A DNA stretch of 64,000 bases from Pseudomonas capeferrum (lineage in GTDB: Bacteria; Pseudomonadota; Gammaproteobacteria; Pseudomonadales; Pseudomonadaceae), in NCBI RefSeq assembly GCF_000731675.1, contig NZ_JMIT01000001.1, forward strand, positions 1,611,526-1,675,525. Reading direction: 5' to 3'. Made by a program: the position numbers and the translations under genes. The notes below the pieces were generated by a model, which saw nothing but the letters and a program-made list of their open reading frames with translations, searched no databases and was not told where the DNA came from. Shown here in pieces: positions 1-8,447 of this stretch; position 1 is the stretch's first letter, and every line of letters begins with the position of its first letter.

Positions 1-253
1 CCGGCACACTGGCCTGGTGCCAGTCCTGGCCCTGGTTGTCGGAATACACGATGTGCCCACGCGGCCCCACCGCCACCAGCCGATCCCCCGCCCGCGTCAC
101 ATCGCGCAAGGGGCTGAGCACCGCCAGCGCACTCGGCTTGGCCGGCAAGTCCAGCACATCGACATACCCAGCCGCCCGCGCCGGGCCTTGAACGCCAGCC
201 ACAGCCATGGCCAACGCCAGCGCCCAGGGCGCCCATTTTCTTGAACAAGCCAT
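1..253 (-). CDS. YCF48/BNR-repeat-like exported protein, N-terminal part only
   Basis: The first 84 codons of a minus-strand gene run off the left edge of the window. The ATG at 253-251 is followed by a Sec signal peptide (MACSRKW, a hydrophobic stretch, then a likely cut after ARA near residue 27). The mature part begins YVDVLDLPAKPSAL and continues with GDRLVAVGPRGHIVYS, which has the look of a YCF48-type beta-propeller blade. Genes of this kind often follow DUF1329 and DUF1302 genes in pseudomonads, usually with an RND permease beyond. That partner is outside the window. The family call rests on one blade and on context. Confidence 0.7.
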   Translation of the reverse strand, partial: MACSRKWAPWALALAMAVAGVQGPARAAGYVDVLDLPAKPSALAVLSPLRDVTRAGDRLVAVGPRGHIVYSDNQGQDWHQASVP

Positions 254-318
254 GCCACATCCTCTGCAGACTCTGCCGGCTGCCCTTCTGGCGCGGCCGG
301 CAGGTTGATCGTCGGGGG

Positions 319-1677
319 TCAGCGAATACCGGCGCCGGCGAGGGCTTCGGGCGACCACTGCGCCTTGGACAGAGGGCTGATGTACTCGATACCACCGTGC
401 GGGCCGATCAGGCCGTTGATGTTGTAGCTGCCGCCGACCAGGTCGTAGACCACATGCGGGTTGTTGTTGGGGATCTGCACGTCGTAGCTCTGCGTGAAGA
501 AGCTGTAGGAGCCGCGATACAACTGGCCTCGGGCGTCGTACTGGTCGGACGCCAGGGCGAACCAGCTGTCCTCGTCCAGGTAGAAGCGGCGTTTGGCATA
601 GATGTGCCGGGCATTGCCCTTGAGGGTGCCCTCGACCACCCAGACCCGGTGCTTCTCCCAGCGCACCTGGTCTGGCGCCAGGTGGTTGGGCGTGGTCAGG
701 CTTTTCGGGTCGTGAATGTAGGTCAACCGGTAGGTGTTGTACGGCACGTACATTTCGCGCTTGCCCACCAGGTGCCAGTCATAGCGGTCCAGCGCACCGT
801 TGAACACATACACATCATCGAAGGTACCGGAGCCGGCCGTACCGGGGTTTGGCGTGTCGTAAGCCAGGTTCGGTGCCAACTTCACCCGGCGCTGGCCCGG
901 CAGGTACTGCCAGGCGCGGCGTTCCTGCACCAGAGGGTTGGCGGCATCCTTGAGCATCATCGACTCACCGGCACGGCGTGCCGGGCCTTCGAAGTACAGC
1001 TTGGTCTGGAAATAGATGTCCTTGGCTCCGATGACCTTGTTCAGGTCCTCGTAGATCGGGTAGGCGTTGTAGGCCAGGCCCGTGGTGGCCAGGGCTGCCA
1101 CACCGGCTGCGTCGACGTTCCACGAATCGTACTTGGCCTTCTGCGCTACGCCCTGGTAGCGCAGCAGGTGGTTCCACATGGCTTCGGCGCCCGACTGCGG
1201 GATGGGGAACGGCACGCCAGGCAACACATTCTCGATGGCCAGGCCATCCTCTAGCGACTTGGCGTTGGCGGCATTTTTCAGGGTGTTGTCCAGCAGCGCC
1301 TTGGGCAATGCCGCCGTACGGTGGCTCGGGTAGACCTCGATGCGGAAGGTGGGGAAGCGCTTGGCCAGCTCCACCGTGGTGGCGGTCAGCGAGCCCTGAT
1401 ACTGCTCGACGTTCTTGCCATCGATCACCAGTAGTGGCTTTTCCGCCGTGTAGGGGTCAGGCCGCAGGGTATCGCCTTGCTTGAAACCGGCAGGCGGGGT
1501 GTTCAGGCCGCCCTCGTAGGGCGGGATGGAGCCGTCGGCGTTGCCCGCCTGGTCGGCCCCCACCACGGTCAGGTCCTTGCCCAGCCGGGCGACGTCCTGG
1601 GCCGGTGCGCCCGCGTGGGCATGCCCGGCGAAGATGACCGCCAGCGAGGCGCACAGCAGGCTGTTGAGATGCTTCAT
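319..1677 (-). CDS. DUF1329 family outer-membrane-associated protein
   Basis: A 452-residue exported protein of the DUF1329 family (LolB/LppX-like fold in known members, associated with lipid or hydrophobic-substrate handling). The start is the ATG at 1677, which gives a clean signal peptide (MKHLNSLLCASLAVIFAG, cut after AHA near residue 22) and has GGAGAAA upstream; longer in-frame starts add a non-signal leader. Typical family segments such as WEKHRVWVVEGTLK and AKRRFYLDEDSW are visible. It lies downstream of the DUF1302 gene on the same strand, the usual pairing. Its substrate is unknown. Confidence 0.85.
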   Translation of the reverse strand: MKHLNSLLCASLAVIFAGHAHAGAPAQDVARLGKDLTVVGADQAGNADGSIPPYEGGLNTPPAGFKQGDTLRPDPYTAEKPLLVIDGKNVEQYQGSLTATTVELAKRFPTFRIEVYPSHRTAALPKALLDNTLKNAANAKSLEDGLAIENVLPGVPFPIPQSGAEAMWNHLLRYQGVAQKAKYDSWNVDAAGVAALATTGLAYNAYPIYEDLNKVIGAKDIYFQTKLYFEGPARRAGESMMLKDAANPLVQERRAWQYLPGQRRVKLAPNLAYDTPNPGTAGSGTFDDVYVFNGALDRYDWHLVGKREMYVPYNTYRLTYIHDPKSLTTPNHLAPDQVRWEKHRVWVVEGTLKGNARHIYAKRRFYLDEDSWFALASDQYDARGQLYRGSYSFFTQSYDVQIPNNNPHVVYDLVGGSYNINGLIGPHGGIEYISPLSKAQWSPEALAGAGIR

Positions 1678-1690
1678 CGCGTTTCTCCGC

Positions 1691-1700
1691 TTGTTGTTGT
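1691..1700 (-). promoter_or_regulatory. Crc/Hfq-type CA motif before DUF1329 gene
   Basis: The minus strand reads ACAACAACAA 14-23 nt before the ATG. This fits the AAnAAnAA motif bound by Hfq/Crc in Pseudomonas catabolite repression. The role is inferred from position and motif. Confidence 0.5.
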
Positions 1701-1709
1701 AGTGGCGTT

Positions 1710-3575
1710 TCAGAAGGTGGTCTTGAACGATGCGGTGACCATGCCGCGGTCCTTCAACAACGGCGCCAGGCCTGCCTGCGAGGTAATCTGGCCGGGGATG
1801 CACTGGTAGCGCCCGTTGGTGCCTGGGGTGTTGTTGTCGGTACCGGTTTCGCAGGTATCGAACTTGCCGAAGGAGTCGACATACTTCAGGTCGAACTTGT
1901 ACTTCTGGTAGACATCGGCGGCGATGCCCACCGAGTAGCTGCCCGAATCCTCGTTGCCGCCCAGTTGCACGGCAGAGTTGCCCTTGAGGCCGACGTTGTA
2001 GGACAGCGGCATGGAGATATCGACCCCAGGCAGCGCCTGGAACCAGGTCGGCGTGAAGTTGACCGCCAGGGTGTAGGCGTTGGTGGTGACCTTGTCGACA
2101 CCCTCGTAGCTGGAATCACCCTTGAAGGTCTGCTCACCCTTGTCGACGCTGACCAGGTGGGTCATGGCGCCCTCCACCGCCAGCGACGAGGCGTCCCACA
2201 GTGGCGTGGCACCGAACGTGACCAGGCCGTTGAGCACCACATGCAAGGTCTTGCCGCGGGCCAGGCCGGTCTCGCCGTTGCCCGGCACCTCGCCGATCAG
2301 GTTGGTGCCGCCCGCCGTGCCCACCAAGGCCTGGTACAGCGGCCCGTTGATGGTGGTGAAGTTGCTGATCAGCGGCATGTTCTCGCGGTAGTTGACGTCC
2401 AGCCCGACACTCACCGGCCCGACGTTCTTCGCCAGGCTGATGCCGTAGATATCGATGTCGTCGGCGTAGGCCGCCATATAGCTGGTACCGTCCAGGCTGC
2501 CGGTGTGCAGGTTGGGCGCATTGATCAGCACGGCCGGGGTCGGGTCGGAAGTGTTGCGGTAGTAGAAGCCCAGGGTGCCGTCGAGCCATTCCGGGCTCCA
2601 CTTGGCCATCAGGCCGAAGTCGCCCGCGTTGCGTGGCCGGATGTCATGCCCGCGGGGTGCACCGTAGAACGCACCGGCCCCGCCAACGGCATTGGGCACC
2701 GGCAGCCAGAAGATATCGCCACCCTCGCCGAGCATGTCGTAGGCGCCCATGTAGGTACCGCCTTCGGGCAGGCGCGAGTTGTCGAACTCGAGGAAGTACT
2801 GCGCCGCCACCGTCAGCTCGGGGTTGACCGTGAAGCTCAACGACAGCTGCTTGCGCGGCAGGAACAGCTCTTTGGTTTCGGTGCCCGGCACGTTGTACAG
2901 CTTGGCCAGGTCCAGTGCCGACTGGCCATAGTTGATGCCGTTGGCGGCGTTGAACAATGTCTCGCCCCAGTACACTGAGTGCCAGCCAAGCTTGCCACTC
3001 AACATCGACTCGTCGCCGATCTCGGTGTTGTAGAAGACGAAGGCATCGAGAAACTCGCCGGACGGCCCATTGTAGTAACGGTCGCTGTAACGGCTCAGGC
3101 CATGATGACGCGCCGGGCCGCCGGCCAACACGGTGCCCGCCGGCAAGCCTGCGGCCGGGCGCGCCAGCACCAGGTTGCCGGCATTGCCCTGCTGGCCGGG
3201 GAACGGGTTGCTGTTCGAGCCGACGTCGTCATAAGCATGGTCGTACCAGCTGGCGGCGCTGACGCGCATGCCCATGCTGCCCTGATAGACGATATCCAGC
3301 TCGGTGAGCAGGTCCAGGCGCTGGGTAACCGCGCTACCCACACTGAAATTCTTGTCGCCGTCATTGAGATTGGAGGTGCGGGCGACCTTGGCGTTTTCGC
3401 CTTCGACCCGCTGGCCATAGCTCAGCTTGGCGGTGTTGTCGAAGCGCACGCTCCAGTCGGGGTCGGCGATGTCCAGCTGAAATGCCTGGGCAGCGGGTGC
3501 ACCGGCGATCAGCAGCAGCGTGGCCATGAGGTTAAAGCGGGGAAGGCAGAAGAGAACGTTCTTATTGTTGTTCAT
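1710..3575 (-). CDS. DUF1302 family outer-membrane protein
   Basis: A 621-residue DUF1302 protein, probably a porin-like beta-barrel. The ATG at 3575 is chosen because it is followed by a signal peptide (MNNNKNVLFCLPRF, hydrophobic run, cut after AQA near residue 31) and the mature start FQLDIADPDWSVRFDNTAK typical of the family. The C-terminus ends in phenylalanine (SFKTTF), as barrel proteins do. It lies 47 nt after the small hydrolase gene and 32 nt before the DUF1329 gene, so the three are probably co-transcribed. The codons right after the start (AACAACAATAAG) are themselves a Crc/Hfq-type motif. Confidence 0.85.
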   Translation of the reverse strand: MNNNKNVLFCLPRFNLMATLLLIAGAPAAQAFQLDIADPDWSVRFDNTAKLSYGQRVEGENAKVARTSNLNDGDKNFSVGSAVTQRLDLLTELDIVYQGSMGMRVSAASWYDHAYDDVGSNSNPFPGQQGNAGNLVLARPAAGLPAGTVLAGGPARHHGLSRYSDRYYNGPSGEFLDAFVFYNTEIGDESMLSGKLGWHSVYWGETLFNAANGINYGQSALDLAKLYNVPGTETKELFLPRKQLSLSFTVNPELTVAAQYFLEFDNSRLPEGGTYMGAYDMLGEGGDIFWLPVPNAVGGAGAFYGAPRGHDIRPRNAGDFGLMAKWSPEWLDGTLGFYYRNTSDPTPAVLINAPNLHTGSLDGTSYMAAYADDIDIYGISLAKNVGPVSVGLDVNYRENMPLISNFTTINGPLYQALVGTAGGTNLIGEVPGNGETGLARGKTLHVVLNGLVTFGATPLWDASSLAVEGAMTHLVSVDKGEQTFKGDSSYEGVDKVTTNAYTLAVNFTPTWFQALPGVDISMPLSYNVGLKGNSAVQLGGNEDSGSYSVGIAADVYQKYKFDLKYVDSFGKFDTCETGTDNNTPGTNGRYQCIPGQITSQAGLAPLLKDRGMVTASFKTTF

Positions 3576-3622
3576 GCGATGTCTCTGCTTGGGTGAGTCT
3601 CTGCTTGGGTGATAGATGCGCC

Positions 3623-4189
3623 CTAGTAATCGAGTTGCCGGATCAGGGCCTCGGCGTGGGGCCATGGGCCGTAGCCCGAGGCAGGGTTGAGGTGGCCGAC
3701 GGCACCGAGCTCGACCAGCTCGCTGCCCCACTGCGCGGCCATGCCGGCCACTGCGGCGGGGCTGGCCAGGTGGTCATTGCTGCTTGCCGCCAGCAGGCTT
3801 GGGAAAGGCAGCGGGCCGCCCGGCAGCGGCGCCCAGCCGTGGGCGCGCAGGCTGTCAGGGCTGGGGTAGCCTTGCGGCCAGTCGCTTTGCAGGTCAGGGG
3901 GGGCGGCGAGCAAGGCGCCCTTGATCGGGCGCTGATAACGTGCGGCCCAGTGCACCACCATCAGCACACCGGCACTGTGCGCGACCAGGATCACCGGGCC
4001 ATCGATTGCGGCCAGTTCACGCTCGATCGCCTCGACCCGCGCCGTGCAACTGAGCGTGTCGGTTGTCAGCGGCAGCACGGCACGCACCTTGGCCAGGCGA
4101 GCCTGCAACAGGGTTTGCCAATGTTCTGCCACATGGTCGCGCAGACCGGGAACGATCAGCACGGTAGCGGCGGTTTGCAGTTTTTCCAT
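3623..4189 (-). CDS. RBBP9/YdeN-family alpha/beta hydrolase
   Basis: A 188-residue serine hydrolase of the RBBP9/YdeN type. The nucleophile elbow is VAHSAG at residues 69-74 (Ser72); Asp139 in SNDH and His166 in GHLNP complete the triad. There is no signal peptide, so it is cytoplasmic. It is the first gene of the minus-strand unit that continues with the DUF1302 and DUF1329 genes and is divergent from the AraC gene. An esterase or lactonase step on the imported compound is possible, but the substrate cannot be read from the sequence. Confidence 0.85.
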   Translation of the reverse strand: MEKLQTAATVLIVPGLRDHVAEHWQTLLQARLAKVRAVLPLTTDTLSCTARVEAIERELAAIDGPVILVAHSAGVLMVVHWAARYQRPIKGALLAAPPDLQSDWPQGYPSPDSLRAHGWAPLPGGPLPFPSLLAASSNDHLASPAAVAGMAAQWGSELVELGAVGHLNPASGYGPWPHAEALIRQLDY

Positions 4190-4449
4190 GTCAGGGCCCT
4201 TTGCTCTGGATCACTCGGTCGATTGCCGACTGCTTGAGGGCCAGAGTAAAGCGTCGTTCCGGCACACGCTTTACATTGCGCGTCAGCCATTTTTCAGTTG
4301 ATGACACAGTTGGCATGGCGGCCCGCACGCCCTTGGTGAGTGGGACCAGCGGTCTGAAAATGGCTTTGCATCCGATGACACAAACGCTATAAGTGACTAC
4401 CCGCCAGCGCAGCGGGACGCCCATCAAGAACACGTGGAAAACAACAAAT
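4190..4449. promoter_or_regulatory. divergent control region, hydrolase/DUF1302 unit versus araC-type gene
   Basis: This 260-bp intergenic region carries promoters for both directions. TTTTTCAGTTGATGACA at 4290-4306 occurs again, identical over 17 bp, at 11473-11489, at the same distance and orientation from the qor start. A second GATGACACA lies at 4374-4382, giving the two-site layout common for AraC proteins. An AAAACAACAAAT tract (4438-4449) touches the araC start and resembles a Crc/Hfq site. Confidence 0.55.
4290..4306. promoter_or_regulatory. shared 17-bp motif, copy 1 (candidate AraC site)
   Basis: TTTTTCAGTTGATGACA lies 101 nt upstream of the hydrolase start at 4189. The only other copy found (11473) lies 102 nt upstream of the qor start at 11371, in the same orientation. 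Binding by the adjacent AraC protein is inferred. Confidence 0.55.
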
Positions 4450-5505
4450 ATGACCGTGCTCGCCCGTGCTGCTTCGCTGACCAATTACCTGGAAGTCTCC
4501 CGCCATCTGGGCCTCAATGGCCATGGGCTGCTGGCCCAGGCTGGCCTCAGCGCTTCATTGCTCGAAGCCCCCGACCAGCGCATTCCAGTCGCTGCTGCCA
4601 TCAACGTGCTCGAAGAGTCGGCGCGCCTGAGCGGCTGCGAAGCCTTCGGCCTGCGCATGGCCGAACTGCGCCAGTTGTCGGATTTTGGTGAAGTCAGCCT
4701 GCTGATCAGCCACCAGCATTCGCTGCGCGATGCGCTGCAGGTGATCGTGCAATATCGCCATGTGCTCAACAATGCCCTGGCGATTCACGTCGAAGAAACC
4801 GGCAAGACGGTGATCATTCGCCAGGAAGTCATCACCGAGCAGCCCATGCACAGCCGCCAGGCCATCGAGCTGGCCATTGGTGTCATGCACCGCTTCTGCT
4901 CGGCGTTGCTGGGCGCGCACTGGCACCCGGTCAGCGCCAATTTCACTCACGCTGCCCCCGCCGACCTGGCCATCCACCGCCGCATCTTCGGCTGCAAGCT
5001 GGAGTTCAACAGCGACTTCAATGGCATCGTCTGTTCCGCCGCCGACCTGGACACGACCAACCCACAGGCCAACGAAGCCATGGCGCGGCTGGCCCAACGC
5101 TACGTGTGTGCCCTGCAGGATGACGGCAACCCTTCGCTGGTGCACGAGGTGCGCAAATCGATCTTTCTGCTGATGCCGATGGGCCGCGCCACCATCGAGC
5201 ACATCGCCCAGACCCAGGGCATGAACGTGCGCACCTTGCAGCGCCGCCTGGAAGAGGATGGCGCCACCTTCAGCGAGCTGGTCAACAGCGTGCGTCGCGA
5301 CCTGGTGCTGCGCTACCTGGAAAGCCCCGGCTATTCACTGGGGCGTATCGCCGACATGCTTGGCTATTCCATGCACAGTTCATTCACCCGCTGGTTCATC
5401 AACCAGTTCGGCCAGCCACCGGCCACCTGGCGTGTGCAGCATGACCTGCACACGCCGCACAAACGCGCCCGCAGCGCCGCGCAAGGGCCTGTCACCACGC
5501 GTTGA
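4450..5505 (+). CDS. AraC family regulator with Arabinose_bd-type N-domain
   Basis: A 351-residue AraC/XylS regulator. The N-terminal half (LTNYLEVSRHLGLNGHGLL onward) matches the Arabinose_bd domain found in OruR/ArgR-like regulators. The C-terminal part (about residues 245-330) carries two helix-turn-helix units, with MNVRTLQRRLEEDGATF and IADMLGYSMHSSFTRWF visible. The ATG at 4450 is preferred over an upstream start at 4393 because the conserved domain begins right after it. It probably controls the divergent hydrolase-DUF1302-DUF1329 unit and, through the shared 17-bp motif, the qor-TauD-BKACE unit. Confidence 0.88.
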   Translation: MTVLARAASLTNYLEVSRHLGLNGHGLLAQAGLSASLLEAPDQRIPVAAAINVLEESARLSGCEAFGLRMAELRQLSDFGEVSLLISHQHSLRDALQVIVQYRHVLNNALAIHVEETGKTVIIRQEVITEQPMHSRQAIELAIGVMHRFCSALLGAHWHPVSANFTHAAPADLAIHRRIFGCKLEFNSDFNGIVCSAADLDTTNPQANEAMARLAQRYVCALQDDGNPSLVHEVRKSIFLLMPMGRATIEHIAQTQGMNVRTLQRRLEEDGATFSELVNSVRRDLVLRYLESPGYSLGRIADMLGYSMHSSFTRWFINQFGQPPATWRVQHDLHTPHKRARSAAQGPVTTR

Positions 5506-5534
5506 GCGCCTGGTGTAGTGGGAGTTGTGGATGC

Positions 5535-5877
5535 CTGGAGATTGTATTTGGGGCCACCAGGTGCCTGGCTTGGCATTTTCAGCCCTTATCAGATCCAGCG
5601 CCGCCCGCGCGGCGCATCGCGACGCAAGGCCGCTCCTACATCTGTTTCGGGCCAATTATTCCTGAGGCATTTGCGCGCGGCCCCTTGGTGCCCGCCTCAA
5701 TGTTGCGTCGAACAAACAAGGCGGTCGCGCGCTTTTGTCACAGGCATAACTGGCCCGAAACAGATGTAGGAGCGGCCTTGCGTCGCGATGCGCCGCGCGG
5801 GCGGCGCTCGATCTCCGCCCCACCTCCAAAGCGAAGACAGGCACCTAGCCGCCATCATCCTATCTCCCGACAAGCAC
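5535..5877. repeat. nested palindromic element, copy 1
   Basis: This fills most of the 462-bp gap between the araC-type and Rieske genes. Two perfect 57-nt inverted arms (5598-5654 and 5751-5807) carry CGACGCAAGGCCGCTCCTAC and surround a 96-nt asymmetric core. Outside them are shorter terminal repeats (AGGTGCCTGGCTTGG at 5559-5573 against its near-complement ending at 5846) and flanks also found at copy 3. In this copy the core runs GGCCCC...ACAAACAAGG; in copy 3 the same core is reversed while the outer flanks keep their direction. No ORF in it looks real. Confidence 0.85.
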
Positions 5878-5967
5878 CTACCAGCCCCACTTCCCCAACA
5901 TTCCGTGAAGAAACCTAAAAAGCCGAGGGCATCCTGGCCTCCATCGCCTGGGCAAGCGCCAGGCTGT

Positions 5968-6294
5968 TCATGACAGGGTCTCCTGGCAGGCCATCACGAT
6001 GAACACCCGGTCACCCTCCACCTCCACGGGGTAGCTGGCCACCTTGAGCGCCGTGGAATTGAGCAGGTAGCCGCTGGCCAGGTCAAAGCGCAGGCCATGG
6101 GCCCGGCACTGGATCACACCACCGTCCAGCTGGCCGGCGCACAGCGACGACCCTTGGTGCGGGCAGTTGTCGTCAATGGCCAGCAAACGCCCGGCGATAT
6201 TGAACAGCGCCAGGCTTTTGCCTGCATGCTCGAACAACGCGCGCCCGCCGACCGTGGGCACGCGCTGGGCCGGCACCTCGATACGCTGCGTCAT
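5968..6294 (-). CDS. Rieske-type [2Fe-2S] ferredoxin
   Basis: A 108-residue stand-alone Rieske protein. Cluster ligands are Cys44-x-His46 (CPHQG) and Cys63-x2-His66 (CRAH), with the normal 16-residue spacing. There is no signal or membrane anchor, so it is a soluble electron carrier of the kind that feeds oxygenases or NirD-like enzymes. The start is the ATG at 6294, overlapping the stop of the FrnE-like gene by 4 nt (ATGA), which indicates translational coupling. No Rieske oxygenase large subunit lies next to it, so the partner enzyme is unknown. Confidence 0.85.
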   Translation of the reverse strand: MTQRIEVPAQRVPTVGGRALFEHAGKSLALFNIAGRLLAIDDNCPHQGSSLCAGQLDGGVIQCRAHGLRFDLASGYLLNSTALKVASYPVEVEGDRVFIVMACQETLS

Positions 6295-6959
6295 GCGCCG
6301 GCCCCCGCTGCTGCCGAACGCGACAGCGCCAGTTGCATGGCGTCGAGCAACGCCTCTGGCGGCTGCGCACCGAACACGGGCAGATGATCGTCGAACACGA
6401 AACACGGCACACCCCGGCTGGCGATGTTCGCGCTGGCACTGGCAAACGGCCGGCCATCGCCGCGCAGGCTGCCGGCCAGCGCGGCAGGCGCAAAACCGCA
6501 CTGCTCGGCAATACGCAACAGCGTGGCGCGGTCGCCCAGGTCTTCGCCCAGCCGGAAATACGCTGCAAACAGCCGCTCCAGCAGCGCTTCGAGCTGCTGC
6601 TCGCTGCCCAGGTCGGCAGCATGCAACAGCAAGCGATGGGCGTCTGCAGTGTTGGGCATGCGCGCAATGCGGCTGAAATCGAGCTGTTCACCTACCGCAC
6701 TGGCGGCCTCCTGTACCTGGGCCTGGCGTTGGCGCACCGCCTCGTCACTGCCCAGGCGGCGCCGGTAGAACGCGGCGAACGGCTGGCCGGCCACAGGCAG
6801 GTCGGGCAACAACTGCACGCCCTGCCAAGCCAGGTTGATCACGACCTCTGGCCGCGCTTCGCGCAATTGCGCCAACGCACGCTGCAATTGCCGCTTGCCG
6901 ATCAGGCACCACGGGCAGATGAAATCGACGTACACATCAATCGACAATGAAGGGTTCAC
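6291..6959 (-). CDS. DsbA-family oxidoreductase (FrnE/HCCA isomerase-like)
   Basis: A 222-residue cytoplasmic DsbA-fold protein with the active-site motif CPWC at residues 15-18 (VDFICPWCLIGK) and the cis-Pro region SRGVPCFVF near residue 185. FrnE-type proteins are dithiol oxidoreductases; close relatives include polyketide-modifying and glutathione-dependent isomerases. The start is GTG at 6959, overlapping the stop of the MFS gene by 4 nt, and it overlaps the Rieske gene by 4 nt at the other end. The tight coupling suggests a joint role in the pathway. Confidence 0.85.
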   Translation of the reverse strand: MNPSLSIDVYVDFICPWCLIGKRQLQRALAQLREARPEVVINLAWQGVQLLPDLPVAGQPFAAFYRRRLGSDEAVRQRQAQVQEAASAVGEQLDFSRIARMPNTADAHRLLLHAADLGSEQQLEALLERLFAAYFRLGEDLGDRATLLRIAEQCGFAPAALAGSLRGDGRPFASASANIASRGVPCFVFDDHLPVFGAQPPEALLDAMQLALSRSAAAGAGA

Positions 6960-8290
6960 GTTCGGGCCTCCAGTACAGGCTCGACAGGCGCTGGCATGCT
7001 TTCGCCCAGGTCCAGGCGCGCCATGTCACGGTGGTAGTGGCGCTTGGCGTAGAAGAACACCGCCGCGGCGGCGATGCTGATCAACGGCACCAGTTCAAAG
7101 GCGGCCTGCAAGCCGATCAGGTCGGACACCTTGCCGGTGATCAACGGGCCGGTGGCCAGGCCGAGCAAGTTGTTGCTCAAGGTCAGGGTGGCGAAGGCAG
7201 TGCCATGCACCGTGTAGTGGGTCAGGTTGGCGACCATGGCGCTGGACGGGCCATTGGTGCCGGCGGCTATCATCATGCCCAGGCAGATGAGCACCAGTTG
7301 CGGCATGCCCGCCGGCAAGGCGAAGGCCACCGACAGCAGCACGCAACTGCCCAGGCAATAGGCGATGGCCAGGCTGATCTTGCGATCAGGGCGGTTGCGC
7401 CCCATGCGGTCGCACAGCATGCCGCACAGCACGATGCCCACCCCACTGCACAGCACGATGAGCGCCGCCACCGCGCCGGCCTGGTCGGTGCTCATGGCGT
7501 AGTAACGGTTCAGGTAACTGGGGAACCAGACGATCACCGTGCCGCCGACGAACAGCTGCAAGCCGCTGCCCACGTAGGCGCTGATGACCGAACGGCTGGA
7601 ATACAGCGTGCGCAACGGCCGCAATGCCTTCAGCGCAGCCTTGTCGGCGGCATCGGCCAGGCCCCTCGGGGCAATGCGCGCCTCACGCACGATCAACGGG
7701 TAGAGCACCGCCAGGGCCAGGCCAAAGAACGCCATGCCGGCAAACGCCCAGCGCCAGCCCAGGTGCTGGGCCATCACGCCGCCCAACGCCATGCCCAGCA
7801 CCGAGCCGAACATGCCACCGGCCATGAACGAGCCGGCCAGGGTGGCGCGCATCTCGCGCGGGAACACCGCCACCACCACGGCGATGCCGACGCTGCCGTA
7901 AGCGGCCTCGCCGACGCCGACCAGAAAGCGCGCGATGAACATCTGCTGGTAGTTCTCGGCGACAGCGCAGCCCAGCGTGGCCAGGCTCCACATCACCGCC
8001 ATGAAGGTCAGGCTCTTGATCCGGCCGATGCGGTCGGCGAGCAAGGACAGCGGAAAGGTCAGCAGGCCGACCATCAAGGCGACGATGCCACTGAGCAGGC
8101 CGAGCTGGCTGTCGCTGAGCTGCCACTCCTGCTTCAGCAGGGGGAACACGGCATTCAGCACTTGCCGCGACATGTAGTCGGAGATCAACAAACCGAAGGT
8201 CAGGGCAAAGACGATCCAGGCGTAGCGCCGGGGGATGCCCAGTGATGTATCAGCGCCGGGTTCTGACGCACTGGCGTGGTAGGTGGCCAT
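6956..8290 (-). CDS. MFS transporter
   Basis: A 444-residue major facilitator protein with about 12 hydrophobic segments. The loop motif ADRIGRIKSL follows helix 2, and ISDYMSRQVLNAV in helix 1 resembles MFS carriers for organic acids (spinster/hexuronate-like). It is the first gene of the MFS-FrnE-Rieske unit. A transcription stop lies upstream, between it and the BKACE gene, so it likely has its own promoter in 8291-8395. The substrate is probably the acid handled by the island, but this is not shown by the sequence. Confidence 0.85.
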   Translation of the reverse strand: MATYHASASEPGADTSLGIPRRYAWIVFALTFGLLISDYMSRQVLNAVFPLLKQEWQLSDSQLGLLSGIVALMVGLLTFPLSLLADRIGRIKSLTFMAVMWSLATLGCAVAENYQQMFIARFLVGVGEAAYGSVGIAVVVAVFPREMRATLAGSFMAGGMFGSVLGMALGGVMAQHLGWRWAFAGMAFFGLALAVLYPLIVREARIAPRGLADAADKAALKALRPLRTLYSSRSVISAYVGSGLQLFVGGTVIVWFPSYLNRYYAMSTDQAGAVAALIVLCSGVGIVLCGMLCDRMGRNRPDRKISLAIAYCLGSCVLLSVAFALPAGMPQLVLICLGMMIAAGTNGPSSAMVANLTHYTVHGTAFATLTLSNNLLGLATGPLITGKVSDLIGLQAAFELVPLISIAAAAVFFYAKRHYHRDMARLDLGESMPAPVEPVLEART

Positions 8291-8317
8291 GCTGCCTCCT
8301 CGGGTATCTGGCTTGGG

Positions 8318-8333
8318 TTGTTTTTGTTGTTAT
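8318..8333 (-). promoter_or_regulatory. Crc/Hfq-type CA motif before MFS gene
   Basis: The minus strand reads ATAACAACAAAAACAA about 28-43 nt before the ATG at 8290, containing AACAACAA. This suggests catabolite control of the transporter unit. Confidence 0.45.
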
Positions 8334-8395
8334 GGGTAACAGCCGATCAGGTACTACTGGAAGAACAACAGCGCTCTATGGGCCCTGCAAAAACA

Positions 8396-8431
8396 TGTGG
8401 GAGCAACTGCCTTGCTCAAGCGGCTCCCACA
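8396..8431 (-). terminator. hairpin terminator after BKACE gene
   Basis: A 9-bp stem (TGTGGGAGC/GCTCCCACA) is followed on the minus strand by TGTTTTTGC, the form of a rho-independent terminator. It lies 16 nt after the BKACE stop and separates that unit from the MFS unit. The stem resembles P. putida REP arms. Confidence 0.6.
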
Positions 8432-8447
8432 AGCCCCTGCTCATTCA

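Noticed and set aside
1965-2978. Long plus-strand ORF opposite the DUF1302 gene
   Set aside because: It is an antisense reading of a high-GC gene, with low-complexity His/Arg/Gly/Val-rich protein and no domain; similar mirror ORFs lie opposite almost every gene here (for example 6947-8245, 9575-10429, 16256-17911, 19131-20690).
5656-5844. Small ORFs inside the nested palindromic elements (RAAHRDARPLLHLFRA peptides)
   Set aside because: The same peptide appears on both strands and in several copies because it is encoded by the inverted arms; this reflects the repeat, not a protein family.
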